DNA from: Tribonema minus
Lineage: Eukaryota; Sar; Xanthophyceae; Tribonematales; Tribonemataceae
Direction: 5' to 3'
DNA length: 64,000 bases
Assembly: GCA_017506865.1 (NCBI GenBank)
Contig: JAFCMP010000181.1
Span: 43,673 to 107,672, forward strand
The notes beneath the pieces were generated by a model. It was not told where the DNA came from and searched no databases. It saw nothing but the letters and a program-made list of their open reading frames with translations. Positions 21,809-31,920 of the stretch are shown here, piece after piece. Both the position numbers and the translations under genes were made by a program. Position 1 is the first letter of the stretch, and every line of letters begins with the position of its first letter.

Positions 21809-24800
21809 TCATGCCTCGACGAAGATGACAGAGGTAAGCTCCCGCAGCGTGCTGCTGCTTACGCCCTTGGTCAGGCTGTCCGCCAGCTGCTTCTTGGTGT
21901 TGACGTACTCCAGCTGGATGGTCCGGGCGGCGATGTGATCACGAATGTGGTGATACTTGAGGTCGATGTGCTTGGTGCGGCGGTGGTGCATGGGATTGGA
22001 CGCCAGCTTGATGGCTCCTTGATTGTCCTCGAAGATGGTGGTCGCCTTGGTTAGAGGTATGCCGAGGTTGCTTAGTAGTTGTCGCAGATGGATGGCTTCA
22101 TTGCATGCTTCTGTGAGCGCCATGTATTCCGCCTCGGTTGATGAAAGCGCCACTGTGTCTTGCAGCCTTGAGCACCAAGAAATGGCCGCGCCGCCAAGAG
22201 TGAACAGGTAACCTGTGGTGGACCTGCGTGTGTCGATGTCTCCAGCGTGGTCAGCGTCGCAGTAGCCGCTGAGGTGGAAGCTGTCGGCTGTGGAGAAGTC
22301 GTACCGAAGCCGGAACTCTCGTGTGCCGTTGAGATACCTGAAAATGCGCAGGCATGCCTGCCAATGCGCACGCCCAGGGTTGTGCATGAAGCGAGATACC
22401 TCGCGCACGGCGTTGCTGATGTCCGGTCTGGTAACCACTGCTAAGTAGAGCAGTGATCCGACGGCGCTCCGGTATGGTATTGATGCCATGAATGATGCAT
22501 CTGTCGATGTAGAAGCAGCCATTGTTTTTGAGAGTGGTCCATCGGCAGAGGGCGTGATGACGGGCTTGCTGCTCCCAAGGCTGAACTTCTCGAGGATGGT
22601 CTTGATGTAGGTGGTCTGGTCCATGGTGAGTAGTCGCTTGGTGCGATCTCGCCAAATGTGGATGCCGAGGAAGTGCTCCAGCTGCCCGAGTTCCTTGACG
22701 TTGAAGGTCTGGCTGATGCTGTCCTTGAACGCTTGTAGTAGACCGCTGCTGTTGGACGCGAGGATGATGTCGTCGACGTATACGACCACAAAGAGGTTGT
22801 GGATCTCCTGAAAGTAGGTGTACAGGCACGTGTCCACTGATGACCGCTTGAAGCCGAAGTCGTGCTCCAGCCACTGGTTCAGGACTGAGTTCCAGTTCTT
22901 GGGCGCTTGCTTGAGACCGTATAGGCTGCGCCGAAGTCGGTAGACAAGTGATGCGCCTGAGGAGGAGGTCTCGTGGTAGCCGGGAGGTATAGCGGCGTAG
23001 ATCTCTTCTTCGACAGGTGCGTTGAGAAAGGCTGTGTCGACGTCCATTTGCTCCAGCTCCCAGTCGTAGTATGACGCTGTCGCAAGGAGGGTCCTGACCG
23101 TAGTGATGGCTGCTACTGGAGCGTAGGTCTCGAAGAAGTCAATGCCTTCGACCTGAGTGAAGCCTTGTACGACGAGACGAGCTTTGTAGCGGATGATGTC
23201 GCCTGCTGAATTCTTCTTGGTCTTGAAGATCCACTTTGTTCCGATGGCCTTTCTGTTGGGTGGCAGCTCGACGATGTCCCAGGTATGCATGTTGACAAGA
23301 GATGTCATCTCCTCGTGGATAGCTTGCTGCCACTTGTCCGCTTCTGGTGACTCCATAGCCTCGCTGAATGAAGCCGGGTCGTTGTAGATGGCCAGAAATG
23401 CCGCCAGCGACGTCTCGTCTCCTTTAGGCGCAGCACTGCTTGACTGCTGTGTGGATTGTCGAGTCGGGTACCTCCTGACCTGCGGCAGAGTAGAAAGCAA
23501 AGGTGGGCGATCCCTGTGCGGTTGCGGCACCTCCTGTGGAGGCGACAAGTCTGGCGTCGCGTTTCCTTTTTCGTTGTTGCCGCTTGAGTCGCCAGTGGAG
23601 CTCTCCCCGGATGCAGCAGCTCCTTCTTGGGGACGTTGCTCGGAGTCCGCACTTTCCTCCTCGGGTTGAAGCATGTTCAGTAGCCACTCTGGCTCATCTG
23701 AGCTCAGGCTGCCCCCCTCTGTCTCCGAATAACGCTCTGGAGGCTGACGGAGGGCTCCCTCGTGGAAGACCACATGCATTGACTCCACTACTCGCCTTGT
23801 TGCCGGGTTGAAGATGCGATAGGTCCCTGTAGGCTTGTTGGTGGCGTAGCCAACGAAGATGCAGGCGATGGAGCGGGGGTCGAGCTTGCTTCGCTGCTTC
23901 TTGGGAACATGAAGAAAGCAGGTGCTGCCAAATACGCGAAGGTGGTCCACGCTTGGTTTCGATCCCGTAAGTGCCTCGAAGGGGGTCTTACCGCCGAGAG
24001 ATGAGTGAGGGGTGCGATTGTAGAGGTAGCATGATGTGTTGATGGCCTCCGCCCAGAGATGCTTGGGTGCCTTGGCGTCTTGGAGCATGCAGCTGGCGTG
24101 CTGGATGATGGTTTGAAGAGCCCTTTCCGCTTTGCCGTTGAGCTGCTGCGTGTGTGACGGGGCCATCTGGTGCCTAATGCCGAGCTCCAAGCAGCGTGCG
24201 TCGAATGCTCCGCTGAATTCGCCGCCGCAATCGGTTCGCACCGCTTGCAGTTTATGCCCGGTGGGGATGGACACCGCCTTGATGAAATTATCCAGCCCCA
24301 CGCACGCCCGCTCCGCCTCCTTTGACTGATGAAATGACATCGTTGCGACTTCCGTTGCGCTGTCGATGACGATTTGGGTGTACCTTGCACCTCCCACGCT
24401 GATGACGGAGAAGGGTCCCGCGAAGTCGGAGTGGGCTAGCGCCAGCGGCTCCGTGACAGGGGTGTCGGTCTTCTTGCTGATCGATGCTCTCCGACTCTTG
24501 CCCAATTCACAGCTTGCGCAGTCAACCGGGGAACCGGTAATGGATACCCCTAGTTGTCGCGCCAGCTGCAGGGCGGACTGGTGACCGATGTGCCCCATGC
24601 GCTGATGGAGGAGGTTGATGTCGATGGAGAGGTGTGAAGACTCGGTCCTGTTGCGCCTGAAGTGAAGAGCCCACAAGCCTTGCATATTTGCGCTGAAGGG
24701 AAAGCTCAGGTCGCCGAGCCGCACTGATCCTCCTTGTTTTCCGTCGAAGGTCAGCTTAGCACCCCGCGTGATGGCCTTGCCGACGCTGAAGAGATTGACG

Positions 24801-25960
24801 GTTCCCATGGTGGGAATGACGACGACGTCGTAGAGCGTGACTGCTTGGTCGCCGATGAAGCCCGGGATATCTCCTATCTCAGTTGCCTGAGCTGTGCTCC
24901 CGTCCATCATAGTGATGGTAGAAAGAAAAGGGCGAAGGTTGACCATTCCTTCGATGGAGCTGGTCATATGGCTGGTGCAGCCAGAGTCGATGATCCATGC
25001 CTCGGCTGCTGTGGGAGTTGATGAAGAGGTGTGGACCGCCATAAACCCCACGTTGGGAGTCTTGTTGCCGCCTCCGCTGCTGCCCTTGCCGCTGCTCCCA
25101 CCTCCGCCGTGTTTGCCCTTAAAGGTGCTACGGCCGCCATGCTTCCTCGGGGTCCACCCCGGGGGCTTGCCGTGCAATGCGAAGCACTTGTCGATGGTAT
25201 GCCCCAGCTTGTTGCAGTGCGCGCATCGTGTCTTACTACCAGCTGCCGCGGGCCCTCCGCGACCAGCGGGGGCCACTCCGCTAGCGCCACCTGGGCGCTG
25301 CGCATGATGAGCGGCAAGAGCGGACTCCGACGGGTCCGCGCTGGGAGACGTGATGATCTTGCGCCGATAAAACGCCCGCAGTTTGATCTGCAGGTCGCTG
25401 AGGCTGAGGTTGTCCAAATCTTGCTCGACGAGGGTGACGAGCTCGGAGTAGATCATGGGGAGCTTGACGACGATGTCGGTGACGAAGTCGGAGTCGCTGA
25501 TGTTGACGCCGTTGTCCTTGAGTTGCCGACGGATGTAGTCGAGCTGCATGATGAAGTCGTCCGGATCTTGGTCCGCTGACATGACGGTAGTTGAAAATAA
25601 TCTGCGCAGCTCCGTCTTGCGCGCAGATGACTTCACCTCATATTTGTCGTTGAGCGCTGTCCACGCTCGCGCCGGTCGGTCGTTGCCTGACGCGGTGCCC
25701 TCAACAATGAAGAAGGCCAGGTCCGAGCAGCACAGTAGTAATTCCGCGTACGCCTGCGTCTCCAGCCTGTCGCGCTTGGCCTTGGCGTCTGCTGCCAGGA
25801 TCTCCCGCTGCGACGGCTCCATGGGACTGGTGAGGGCCTCATAGGTCCCTACTAACGCAGCCCTCGACGCGAATTTTGCGGACCACTGTCTCCAGTGCTC
25901 TTGCTTGCCGCTGAAGGGCGGCAGCTTGAGTGCATCCTTGCTCTCTATCGGTGTGACCAT
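21809..25960 (-). CDS. Copia Gag-Pol polyprotein
   Basis: One 1383-residue frame has the Ty1/copia domain order. The Gag region is residues 1-225, followed by a CCHC zinc knuckle near residue 240 (CAHCNKLGHTIDKC). The aspartic protease has WIIDSGCTSHM. The pre-integrase motif is HQRMGHIGHQSALQLA, and the integrase core has DFAGPF and a D,D-35-E-type arrangement. The reverse transcriptase has VVYVDDIILAS. RNase H ends the protein with EDNQGAIKLA and KHIDLKYHHIRD. Integrase precedes RT, the copia rather than gypsy order. No stop or frameshift is seen, so the element may be active. It provides reverse transcription and integration in the host nucleus and cytoplasm and has no evident part in viral biology. 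Confidence 0.97.
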   Translation of the reverse strand: MVTPIESKDALKLPPFSGKQEHWRQWSAKFASRAALVGTYEALTSPMEPSQREILAADAKAKRDRLETQAYAELLLCCSDLAFFIVEGTASGNDRPARAWTALNDKYEVKSSARKTELRRLFSTTVMSADQDPDDFIMQLDYIRRQLKDNGVNISDSDFVTDIVVKLPMIYSELVTLVEQDLDNLSLSDLQIKLRAFYRRKIITSPSADPSESALAAHHAQRPGGASGVAPAGRGGPAAAGSKTRCAHCNKLGHTIDKCFALHGKPPGWTPRKHGGRSTFKGKHGGGGSSGKGSSGGGNKTPNVGFMAVHTSSSTPTAAEAWIIDSGCTSHMTSSIEGMVNLRPFLSTITMMDGSTAQATEIGDIPGFIGDQAVTLYDVVVIPTMGTVNLFSVGKAITRGAKLTFDGKQGGSVRLGDLSFPFSANMQGLWALHFRRNRTESSHLSIDINLLHQRMGHIGHQSALQLARQLGVSITGSPVDCASCELGKSRRASISKKTDTPVTEPLALAHSDFAGPFSVISVGGARYTQIVIDSATEVATMSFHQSKEAERACVGLDNFIKAVSIPTGHKLQAVRTDCGGEFSGAFDARCLELGIRHQMAPSHTQQLNGKAERALQTIIQHASCMLQDAKAPKHLWAEAINTSCYLYNRTPHSSLGGKTPFEALTGSKPSVDHLRVFGSTCFLHVPKKQRSKLDPRSIACIFVGYATNKPTGTYRIFNPATRRVVESMHVVFHEGALRQPPERYSETEGGSLSSDEPEWLLNMLQPEEESADSEQRPQEGAAASGESSTGDSSGNNEKGNATPDLSPPQEVPQPHRDRPPLLSTLPQVRRYPTRQSTQQSSSAAPKGDETSLAAFLAIYNDPASFSEAMESPEADKWQQAIHEEMTSLVNMHTWDIVELPPNRKAIGTKWIFKTKKNSAGDIIRYKARLVVQGFTQVEGIDFFETYAPVAAITTVRTLLATASYYDWELEQMDVDTAFLNAPVEEEIYAAIPPGYHETSSSGASLVYRLRRSLYGLKQAPKNWNSVLNQWLEHDFGFKRSSVDTCLYTYFQEIHNLFVVVYVDDIILASNSSGLLQAFKDSISQTFNVKELGQLEHFLGIHIWRDRTKRLLTMDQTTYIKTILEKFSLGSSKPVITPSADGPLSKTMAASTSTDASFMASIPYRSAVGSLLYLAVVTRPDISNAVREVSRFMHNPGRAHWQACLRIFRYLNGTREFRLRYDFSTADSFHLSGYCDADHAGDIDTRRSTTGYLFTLGGAAISWCSRLQDTVALSSTEAEYMALTEACNEAIHLRQLLSNLGIPLTKATTIFEDNQGAIKLASNPMHHRRTKHIDLKYHHIRDHIAARTIQLEYVNTKKQLADSLTKGVSSSTLRELTSVIFVEA

Positions 25961-26680
25961 GTCGGAAGCGTTGCAGAATCAAGAGCGCGGATGCCTCTCT
26001 GCAGGTTGCGATTGCCTCAGACTTGGCAAGTTCCTAGCCGTTCGCGCAAAGGCGCACACTCACACGAACGAGGTGAGTAGGGGAGAGCAGCAACAGTATC
26101 GCACCAAGGAGGACTATGTCAGGCGTATGCCCCAGTACCAGTCCCTGCGTGGCTTGCGTGCTCTATGTGCCCTAACGTACCTCTCTGTGGAGCTAGGCTG
26201 GAAGTGCTTCAGTCTTGTGTTGGCAGGCCTTGTGCAGTGGCAACACGTGGCAGAAGAAGAGACTCTGGCTATGCCGTGTTTTGAAGGAAGTGAATTGGTG
26301 AGAGTGAGGCAACCTTGCTTGGTGCCGAACTCCAGAGAAGCCGAACTCCATAGAACCGGCCTGATACAATGGGCCGATGTCCCGAAGGGCCGAGACCTAG
26401 CCTGGATGGGCCGAACCCTAATCAACAGATGGCCGATGCCCAACTTCAAGTTCAACTGTGAAGTTGAAGTAGGAGTGTCAACTTCAACTATGGCAGTATA
26501 GTACTGCAGAACAATGCTGTTCTACTGAACGCATAGGAAAGCGCACCCAGTCATGACTCTCCTGGGAATGGGGGCATTTCACCACTCTTGCGCATACACT
26601 ACGGATGTCTGCTTCAGGCTGCAAGTCTCGATAGGTGATAAGACCTCTGAAGGACTGCATCTGAGCACAATATCTCGACA
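25960..26680 (-). repeat. 5' LTR of the copia element
   Basis: This 721-bp LTR is the 5' LTR in element orientation. It carries the transcription start of the element by analogy with the family. The gag ATG begins with the last base of this LTR (25960), so the 5' untranslated leader is essentially absent or the true start is an internal ATG. Confidence 0.95.
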
Positions 26681-27213
26681 GTCTCGACTGTTCAACCAGC
26701 AGTGTTCGTGGCATTGGCAGAGACGGTGAAGATTTCAAAGAACAGCGCAGTGTACCTACCCTTCGATTCGACTGATGCAACCGTGCAGAGCGTGCAGTTT
26801 CAGAAAGACGACGGCTCGTCTGTAGCTGTGACTTTCGACAGCACCAACAACAGTGTAGCAGTCGAGGGCATCAGCTACTCGCCAGGGGATTCGTTTACGT
26901 TCAATGGGCAGAAGTGCTATGTAGTATTACAATGAAACGCAAATATACCCTAATGTCTCTCACTCTCTCGTCTTCACGTTTTTCTCGATTGCACTCCTGA
27001 TGTAGTGCCGCCATCCTTTGTACTCTACCCTCACTGCGCTATGTAAACACAATCCTGGTAAAAATTCCCACTCATCACCAGCACATGCGGAGCGAGCACA
27101 TAGAAGCAGCACAAGCAGCAAAGGTACACTTAACAATGCACACCTGCAACGCACGACAAACACTGAGCTTGAATCTTCCGAAATTTGTATCATCACTTGA
27201 TTCATGAGGGCTT

Positions 27214-30200
27214 TCACGCAGTGAACGATAGCTTCGACTGCTGCTTCTGCTTCTTTGCGACAGCAGGTGCTGGTCTCTTCACTGCCGGCTTTGCGGCTTC
27301 GCCGGTGAGCGTCGCCTGCTTCTTCTCTTTCTTGACGGGTGCCGGCGCCGCAGGCCGCTTCTGCGCAGCGACTGTCTCGATCTCCACCCCGGCGCTGGCC
27401 ATCATCGTCGCCTGATGCCTGAACTCGTTCACCATGGCGCGCCGCACCACCCTGGCGCCGCCGTCGATGAGCGGCGCCAGAAGCTCTAAAATCGGCTTCT
27501 CGATCTGCCTCTCGTAGTAGAACGCGAGGTCGACGTCCTGGGCGGTAACGTCCTGCGGGAGCTGAGAGCGCTCGCTCAGCGGTGCGTCGCCTTTCGCGAT
27601 GACGTAGGTCACTTTGGAGCCAAGCGCGGGGATCTCGACGTCGGGGCGTGCCTGCGCGATGAGGCGCTGCACCAACGACACATGTGGTGAAATAGTCTTA
27701 GGCGCGAGGTCGTGTAGCTCCTTGGAGATGTGGTAGTCCTCGACGGGGAGGCGGCGGAGGCGCATCTCGCGCAGCGTCGCGACGAGGTGCTGCAGCGCGC
27801 CTTGCGGGTCGTTGTCGCGAATACTCATACGAAGCACGTCGCCGGCAAGCCGCTTGCTGAGCTTCGACCAGTCGTTGCGCACGGCGACGACGCCGCGCAG
27901 CTTTAGCTCGGGCTCCGGGCCATCAGGGCGCTCCCACAGCTGCGCGGCGTAGCACTTCTTCTTATAGAAGACCGCGGGAAACATGACGGCCTCGAGCTCC
28001 AGCTCGAGCGGGTCGGGCAGCCGTGACGACACGACCTGCGCGATCTCGGCGCACTTCGCGAAGACGTACGCCATGCGCGCTGCCTCCCACTCCTCGCTCT
28101 GTGAGAAATCGGGGCCGTCGCCCTTAGGGAGGGTGAACATGACGCTGTCGGTATCGCCCGCCACGATGCGAGCACCGTACTCCTCCGTGACGATATTCGC
28201 CGTGAACTCCAAGGAGCGCCGCCCCATGAGGGTGGTGACCGCGGCGAGGTCGCTCAAGGATAAATACCCCTTGGAAGCGCCAAGTAACCCATATACTGAG
28301 TTACAAGCAACTTTTTTGCTCTTCTGGCGCGCGTCGAGGATGACGCGACAGGCGGGATCCGTCTCCTTCTTGAGCTCCGCTCGCACCAGCGCGCGCTCCC
28401 TCAGCAGCTTCTCGAGGACGAGTGTGAGAGGTGGTTTGCCGGGGGTTGAAGGCGTGGCGAGGGTGACGATGTGGTCGCCGAGGTCGTACTGCGTGCACAC
28501 AACGCCGGGGCGCGCCGCTGCTGCTTTCTCCTGCGTCGAGTTGGCGCGCACCAGCCGCGATGGGCATATCGCATAGGCGATCATGAGGCTCGGATAGAGA
28601 GATGCGAAGTCGAGGAGGCACACCTGGTCCAGCGGGCCGCCATAGTATCCCTGCGCACAGCAAACGACAAACCGTGAGTGACGGACGGGTGGTGACAGCG
28701 CGCGGCACCATTTTCAACGTTTGACCGACCTCCGGTCGGGCCTGCACTTTGGGCAGTCACCTTGATCGTGTCGATGACAGTCGCGCCTTCGTACCCGCCG
28801 GTGCCCTCAGGCTGCTGAGGAGGGGCGTTGAAGACATACGCCCCGTGAAGCTCAGCAAGGAGCAGGGACACGATCTTTGACTGCCTGCCCGTGTCCACGA
28901 TGCTCGCCGCGTTGACCGCGCACACTGCCGCCTCCTCGAAGATGGTCGTCGACGACCCCCAGATTTCGTTCAACAAAAGGCAAAGAAAGCCGTCCTGCTC
29001 GCAGTACTTGGCGACCACGCCCCTGAGCTCTGGCGTGCCATCGTCGCCGAAGGCTTGCAGGATCTTGCCCCAGGGGACCGGGTTCTTCCCTTCATGGGCG
29101 TACTTGTTCCCCAGGGCATCGAGCTTATAGCTGGATTCGCCAGGAAGGTTGCTCTTGGCGTACACAAAAAGGTCGATGACGATTCGCCCCGGTATCGACC
29201 ACAAGCACATCTCGTTCCTGCCGAGGGCGGAGCTCGCCAGCGTCTTGTCCACGAAGCTTGCGGAAACCCCAGGGATCCGTGACATGTCGAAGAAGCCTGG
29301 GATAGAGTGCTGCGACAGAGAGCAGCACGTGTGATCGTCAGCAATTTTAAAAGAGCGGAAGAGCCTATAGCATCAAACGAATGAACGTACCTGGTTGACG
29401 CGGTGGCGAATGAATGGAACGTCAAAGCCCGACCCGTTGAACGAAAAAAGCACGTCGACCTTGCCCCAAACGATGAGGTTCCGCAGCCTGACGAGTAGCG
29501 CCGCCTCGTCTGCGACAACCTCGACAGGCGTGCCATCGACGACGTCCGTCGGCTGTGTGCAGATGATGACGGACCGGGGGTCGCGAGTTTGCGTGCCGCT
29601 CCGAAGTGTGCCGTCCTTCGTGTCGGCGAAAATCAGACAGCACTGAAAGATTTCACACCTTTTCGGGTCGAGGCCGGAGGTCTCGAGGTCATCTGCAAGG
29701 CGCGCGAGCGAACTGTTCAGAATGCGCACACAGCGAGTCTATGCTCGACACTGCAAACAAGAAGGACACTTACATGCCATGAAGGTGAGCTTGGGAGCCT
29801 CGCACACATCGGGAAGGGGCACGAGCTCCGCCATCGACGCCGTGTCGCCTCGTCCCCATTCGAACCACGATCCACACCGCAGCTTAGATTGGTGGAGAAA
29901 TTTACACGCCACGGACGTGCCAGTCTCCAGGAGGACGTATTTGCTGTCATTGTACACTGGCCACGTCTTGAAGCGGAGCAAAGCGTACTGCTGGCGCTGT
30001 TCATCGGTGAAGCCGACGAACTGTTTGCGCTCGACGGTCTCCGACTTGTCCGCCACGAGGCCCGCGCGGGCAAAGGCTGCTTTCACGTCGTCCGTGAGCC
30101 TACCCTTCACATAAGCCCAAGGCAGAAACGTAGGCACCCTGATGCACACCGTACCACCGTCCTCATCTTTTGCGACCATGTGGATTACGCGCTTGGGAGA

Positions 30201-30278
30201 AGGCTGCGCACGCCAGGGCCTGTTGCTGTCAAATGCGGGGTTGAGCTCATACGCGACATGCAACAGAAACCCTCGCAT
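27214..30278 (-). CDS. Family B DNA polymerase, four exons
   Basis: Exons at 30278-29774, 29692-29391, 29309-28761 and 28650-27214 join in frame to about 930 residues. ATG 30278 is chosen; ATG 30299 is an in-frame alternative. Exo I (YDLETSG, about residue 170) is created exactly by the first splice. Exo II is FSFNGSGFD at the end of exon 2. The third splice joins exon 3 to exon 4, which carries Pol motif A (LDFASLYPSLM, about 465), motif B (KKVACNSVYG, about 565) and motif C (AGDTDSVMF, about 618). The C-terminal tail is Lys/Ala/Pro-rich and ends QSKLSFTA, a possible PCNA-interacting peptide. This is the delta/viral type with 3'-5' proofreading, not the protein-primed Polinton type, and should replicate the viral genome in the nucleus. 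All three introns are GT-AG. Confidence 0.92.
28651..28760 (-). other. PolB intron 3, 110 nt
   Basis: The donor is AAG|GTGACT and the acceptor TGTGCGCAG (phase 0). It joins VIDTIK to GYYGGPLDQ just before Pol motif A, where family members have continuous sequence. Confidence 0.85.
29310..29390 (-). other. PolB intron 2, 81 nt
   Basis: The donor is CAG|GTACGT and the acceptor CTGTCGCAG (phase 0). It joins the Exo II exon to one beginning HSIPGFFDMSR, which keeps the polymerase frame. Confidence 0.85.
29693..29773 (-). other. PolB intron 1, 81 nt
   Basis: The donor is GTAAGT and the acceptor CTTGCAG (phase 1). Splicing builds the Exo I motif across the junction. A nearer CAG gives a 23-nt excision but leaves an in-frame TAG, so it is not used. 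Confidence 0.85.
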
Positions 30279-30299
30279 GATGAAGTGACTGAGTGTCAT

Positions 30300-30441
30300 T
30301 GACACACAATGTTTTGTCAATTGGGATTTTCCAAATGGGAGATTTCCTAAATGGCCTGCGCGGTACACAAACTTCAATTGGGACCAATGTGCAGGGGCAT
30401 GGCAAGCAAGTTCATGTGCAAACAAAAGCTCAGGAGGATGT
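30300..30441 (-). promoter_or_regulatory. PolB upstream region with repeated TTGGGA motifs
   Basis: Copies are at 30317-30331 (GTCAATTGGGATTTT), 30332-30345 (CAAATGGGAGATTT) and 30373-30384 (TTCAATTGGGAC), all within 110 bp of the polymerase ATG. The same motif occurs upstream of many genes to the right. It is likely a promoter element of the viral transcription programme. Confidence 0.6.
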
Positions 30442-31920
30442 TCAAAGAATCCATTCATCGAGTGTGCTCTGCTTCTTCTGCACATATCTCTCGGAGAGCG
30501 CGAGGATGGCACGACGCGCGAGGCTGTCCGCCTTCCGCCATAGATTTGGGAATTCGGCTTCTTCGACGCCGAGCTCATCGGCTACGTTCCACGACAGCGT
30601 GCGAACGCCACGGCGGGCGTTCACATCGATGTTCACGGCGTGCGGAATAGGCGGTAGCTGGTCGCGTGTCCGCAGCACGCTGTACCCCGCACCGACAAGC
30701 GCAGCTGTCTTCACAGTGTCCTCCTCCATTTTGTTGATGTGCCAGCGCACCCCGTCGTGGAAGAAGGCGCAGTCGTTGACGAGGACGTCCGGGCACACCA
30801 GCACGTCGCGTATGCGCAGGCGGTGGTCGATGGCTGCGAGGAAGCCCGCCAGATCGTCGCCGCCGCTCCAAATATTATACGCTGTTGCATCGGGCCACAT
30901 CTCCTCGAGAGAGCGAGTACCAATGTTGTTGACCCGGCATATGTCGCCAAGGCAGATTTTGCGCCCGTGCTCGCACCGGACAGTTCTGACGTCCACCGCA
31001 TCGGGCCCCCCGCATGAGCGACAATACCGTCCTGGCTCACCCGGGCGCTCGAAACACGGTATCTTCCCGCAGCCACCTTCGCATGAAAAATCCTTAACAT
31101 TGACGGCGTCCGGACCGCCGCACCCTCGGCAGTAGTATACTCCCGGCTCATCGGGGCGCTCAAAGCGTGGCTGCTGTGAGCATCCTGGTCGGGCACATGA
31201 TTTATGTACGCTCACTGTGCCCGGTGGTCTATGTGTTGCACAGTGTGTTGGGCGCTGGCCTTTCACTCCAAAGCTGGGCAGCGTCGAGCAGCCTGGCTGG
31301 GCACATGGGGCTGTGAGAACGTTCACCGCCCGGGGCAGCTTGTGTTTGTTGCAATGAGTTGGGCGATTTCTCTCTGTCCCAAACGCTGCGTGCACCATGC
31401 AGCCTGGTTCGGCACACAGAAGGTTACTGACATCAATTGCACCTGCTAGCTTGTGTTTCAAACAGTGTGTCGCTCGCTGCCCCTCTTCTCCAAATGTCGG
31501 GCGTTTTGCACATCCAGGCTCCTGGCATTTTGGATTTGCCACATCTACCATGTTTTGTTGCTTGTGCGCACAACACCACTGACTTCCTGCGCCAAAGTGG
31601 TTATAGCTTGCGTGTTTCGTACATCCCTCCTTGCGGCACGTCCTGTATGACCTGTGGTCCTGGCACCACTTGTGCGGGGCAGCGTTATGGCACCCCCGCG
31701 TGGCGCACAGCTTTATCGTTCGCCGGCGCTTGGCGACGGGGCCCTCGGCAGGCCCGAGCTTGCGGCGCAGCTTGGCGACGGGAGTCTCCTCAGCGGCAGC
31801 GGCGGCAGCGGCAGCAGGGGCGGCAGGGGCGGCAGCGGCGGTGGCGACATTCAAGGAGCCAGCAGGGGCGGTGTCCGTGGCCGCGGCCGCATGGTGTTCA
31901 GAGCCGCAAGTGCCGCACAT
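30442..31920 (-). CDS. EsV-1-7 repeat protein with nuclease-like C-terminal domain
   Basis: The 492-residue protein is read from ATG 31920 (MCGTCGSEHH). An in-frame ATG at 32088 would run into the divergent KilA-N promoter. After an Ala-rich linker and a basic segment (KRRRTIK), residues about 75-330 contain five or six Cys/His repeats of form C-X4-C-X15-C-X2-H with about 12 residues between units (CAEPGC...PTHCNKHK), plus degenerate copies. This is the EsV-1-7 motif, known from Ectocarpus virus EsV-1 and the brown-algal regulator IMM. The C-terminal 130 residues (DVLVNDCAFFHDGVRWHINKMEEDTVKTAALVG split over two strands, then GYSVLRTRD) resemble a restriction-nuclease-like fold with D...E-x-D and K...R positions. 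The end, KKQSTLDEWIL, is PIP-box-like. A DNA-linked role with PCNA is inferred; nuclease activity is unproven. Confidence 0.75.
   Translation of the reverse strand: MCGTCGSEHHAAAATDTAPAGSLNVATAAAAPAAPAAAAAAAAEETPVAKLRRKLGPAEGPVAKRRRTIKLCATRGCHNAAPHKWCQDHRSYRTCRKEGCTKHASYNHFGAGSQWCCAHKQQNMVDVANPKCQEPGCAKRPTFGEEGQRATHCLKHKLAGAIDVSNLLCAEPGCMVHAAFGTERNRPTHCNKHKLPRAVNVLTAPCAQPGCSTLPSFGVKGQRPTHCATHRPPGTVSVHKSCARPGCSQQPRFERPDEPGVYYCRGCGGPDAVNVKDFSCEGGCGKIPCFERPGEPGRYCRSCGGPDAVDVRTVRCEHGRKICLGDICRVNNIGTRSLEEMWPDATAYNIWSGGDDLAGFLAAIDHRLRIRDVLVCPDVLVNDCAFFHDGVRWHINKMEEDTVKTAALVGAGYSVLRTRDQLPPIPHAVNIDVNARRGVRTLSWNVADELGVEEAEFPNLWRKADSLARRAILALSERYVQKKQSTLDEWIL

Larger units (their letters stand above)
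21037..26680 (-). mobile_element. Complete Ty1/copia LTR retrotransposon
   Basis: The 5644-bp element is inserted antisense to the adhesin gene. Two 721-bp LTRs begin TGTCGGAAG and end CTCGACA (TG...CA ends). They flank a single gag-pol frame. The target-site duplication is GTCTC at 21032-21036 and 26681-26685. On the minus strand a purine-rich tract (GAGAGGGGG) abuts the 3' LTR at 21758-21766, as expected for a polypurine tract. Bases after the 5' LTR begin TGGT, as in many initiator-tRNA primer-binding sites, but the match beyond that is poor. The reading frame is intact and the LTRs appear to differ at one base (C versus T near 21555/26478), so insertion was very recent. Confidence 0.97.
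15491..26935 (+). pseudogene. Second adhesin gene, interrupted near its 3' end by a copia element
   Basis: The paralogue of the giant adhesin starts at ATG 15491. It has about three Fn3-like modules (to 16440), one FG-GAP propeller (16440-17635), eight SprB-like repeats (17635-19605), then the Ig/Fn3-like and C-terminal modules of its neighbour. At 21036 the frame meets the retrotransposon. The remaining C-terminal domain (about 80 codons) resumes at 26686 and ends at TGA 26933-26935. That fragment aligns with the C-terminus of the first adhesin, both ending VVLQ. If one copy of the 5-bp duplication is discounted the two parts are in frame, so the gene was intact before insertion. As it stands the product would be truncated and end in LTR-encoded residues. 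The 173-bp spacer from the first adhesin makes the pair a tandem duplication. Confidence 0.9.

Noticed and set aside
29751..29773. 23-nt intron in PolB using the first CAG
   Set aside because: It leaves an in-frame TAG and loses the Exo I motif; the 81-nt intron explains both.
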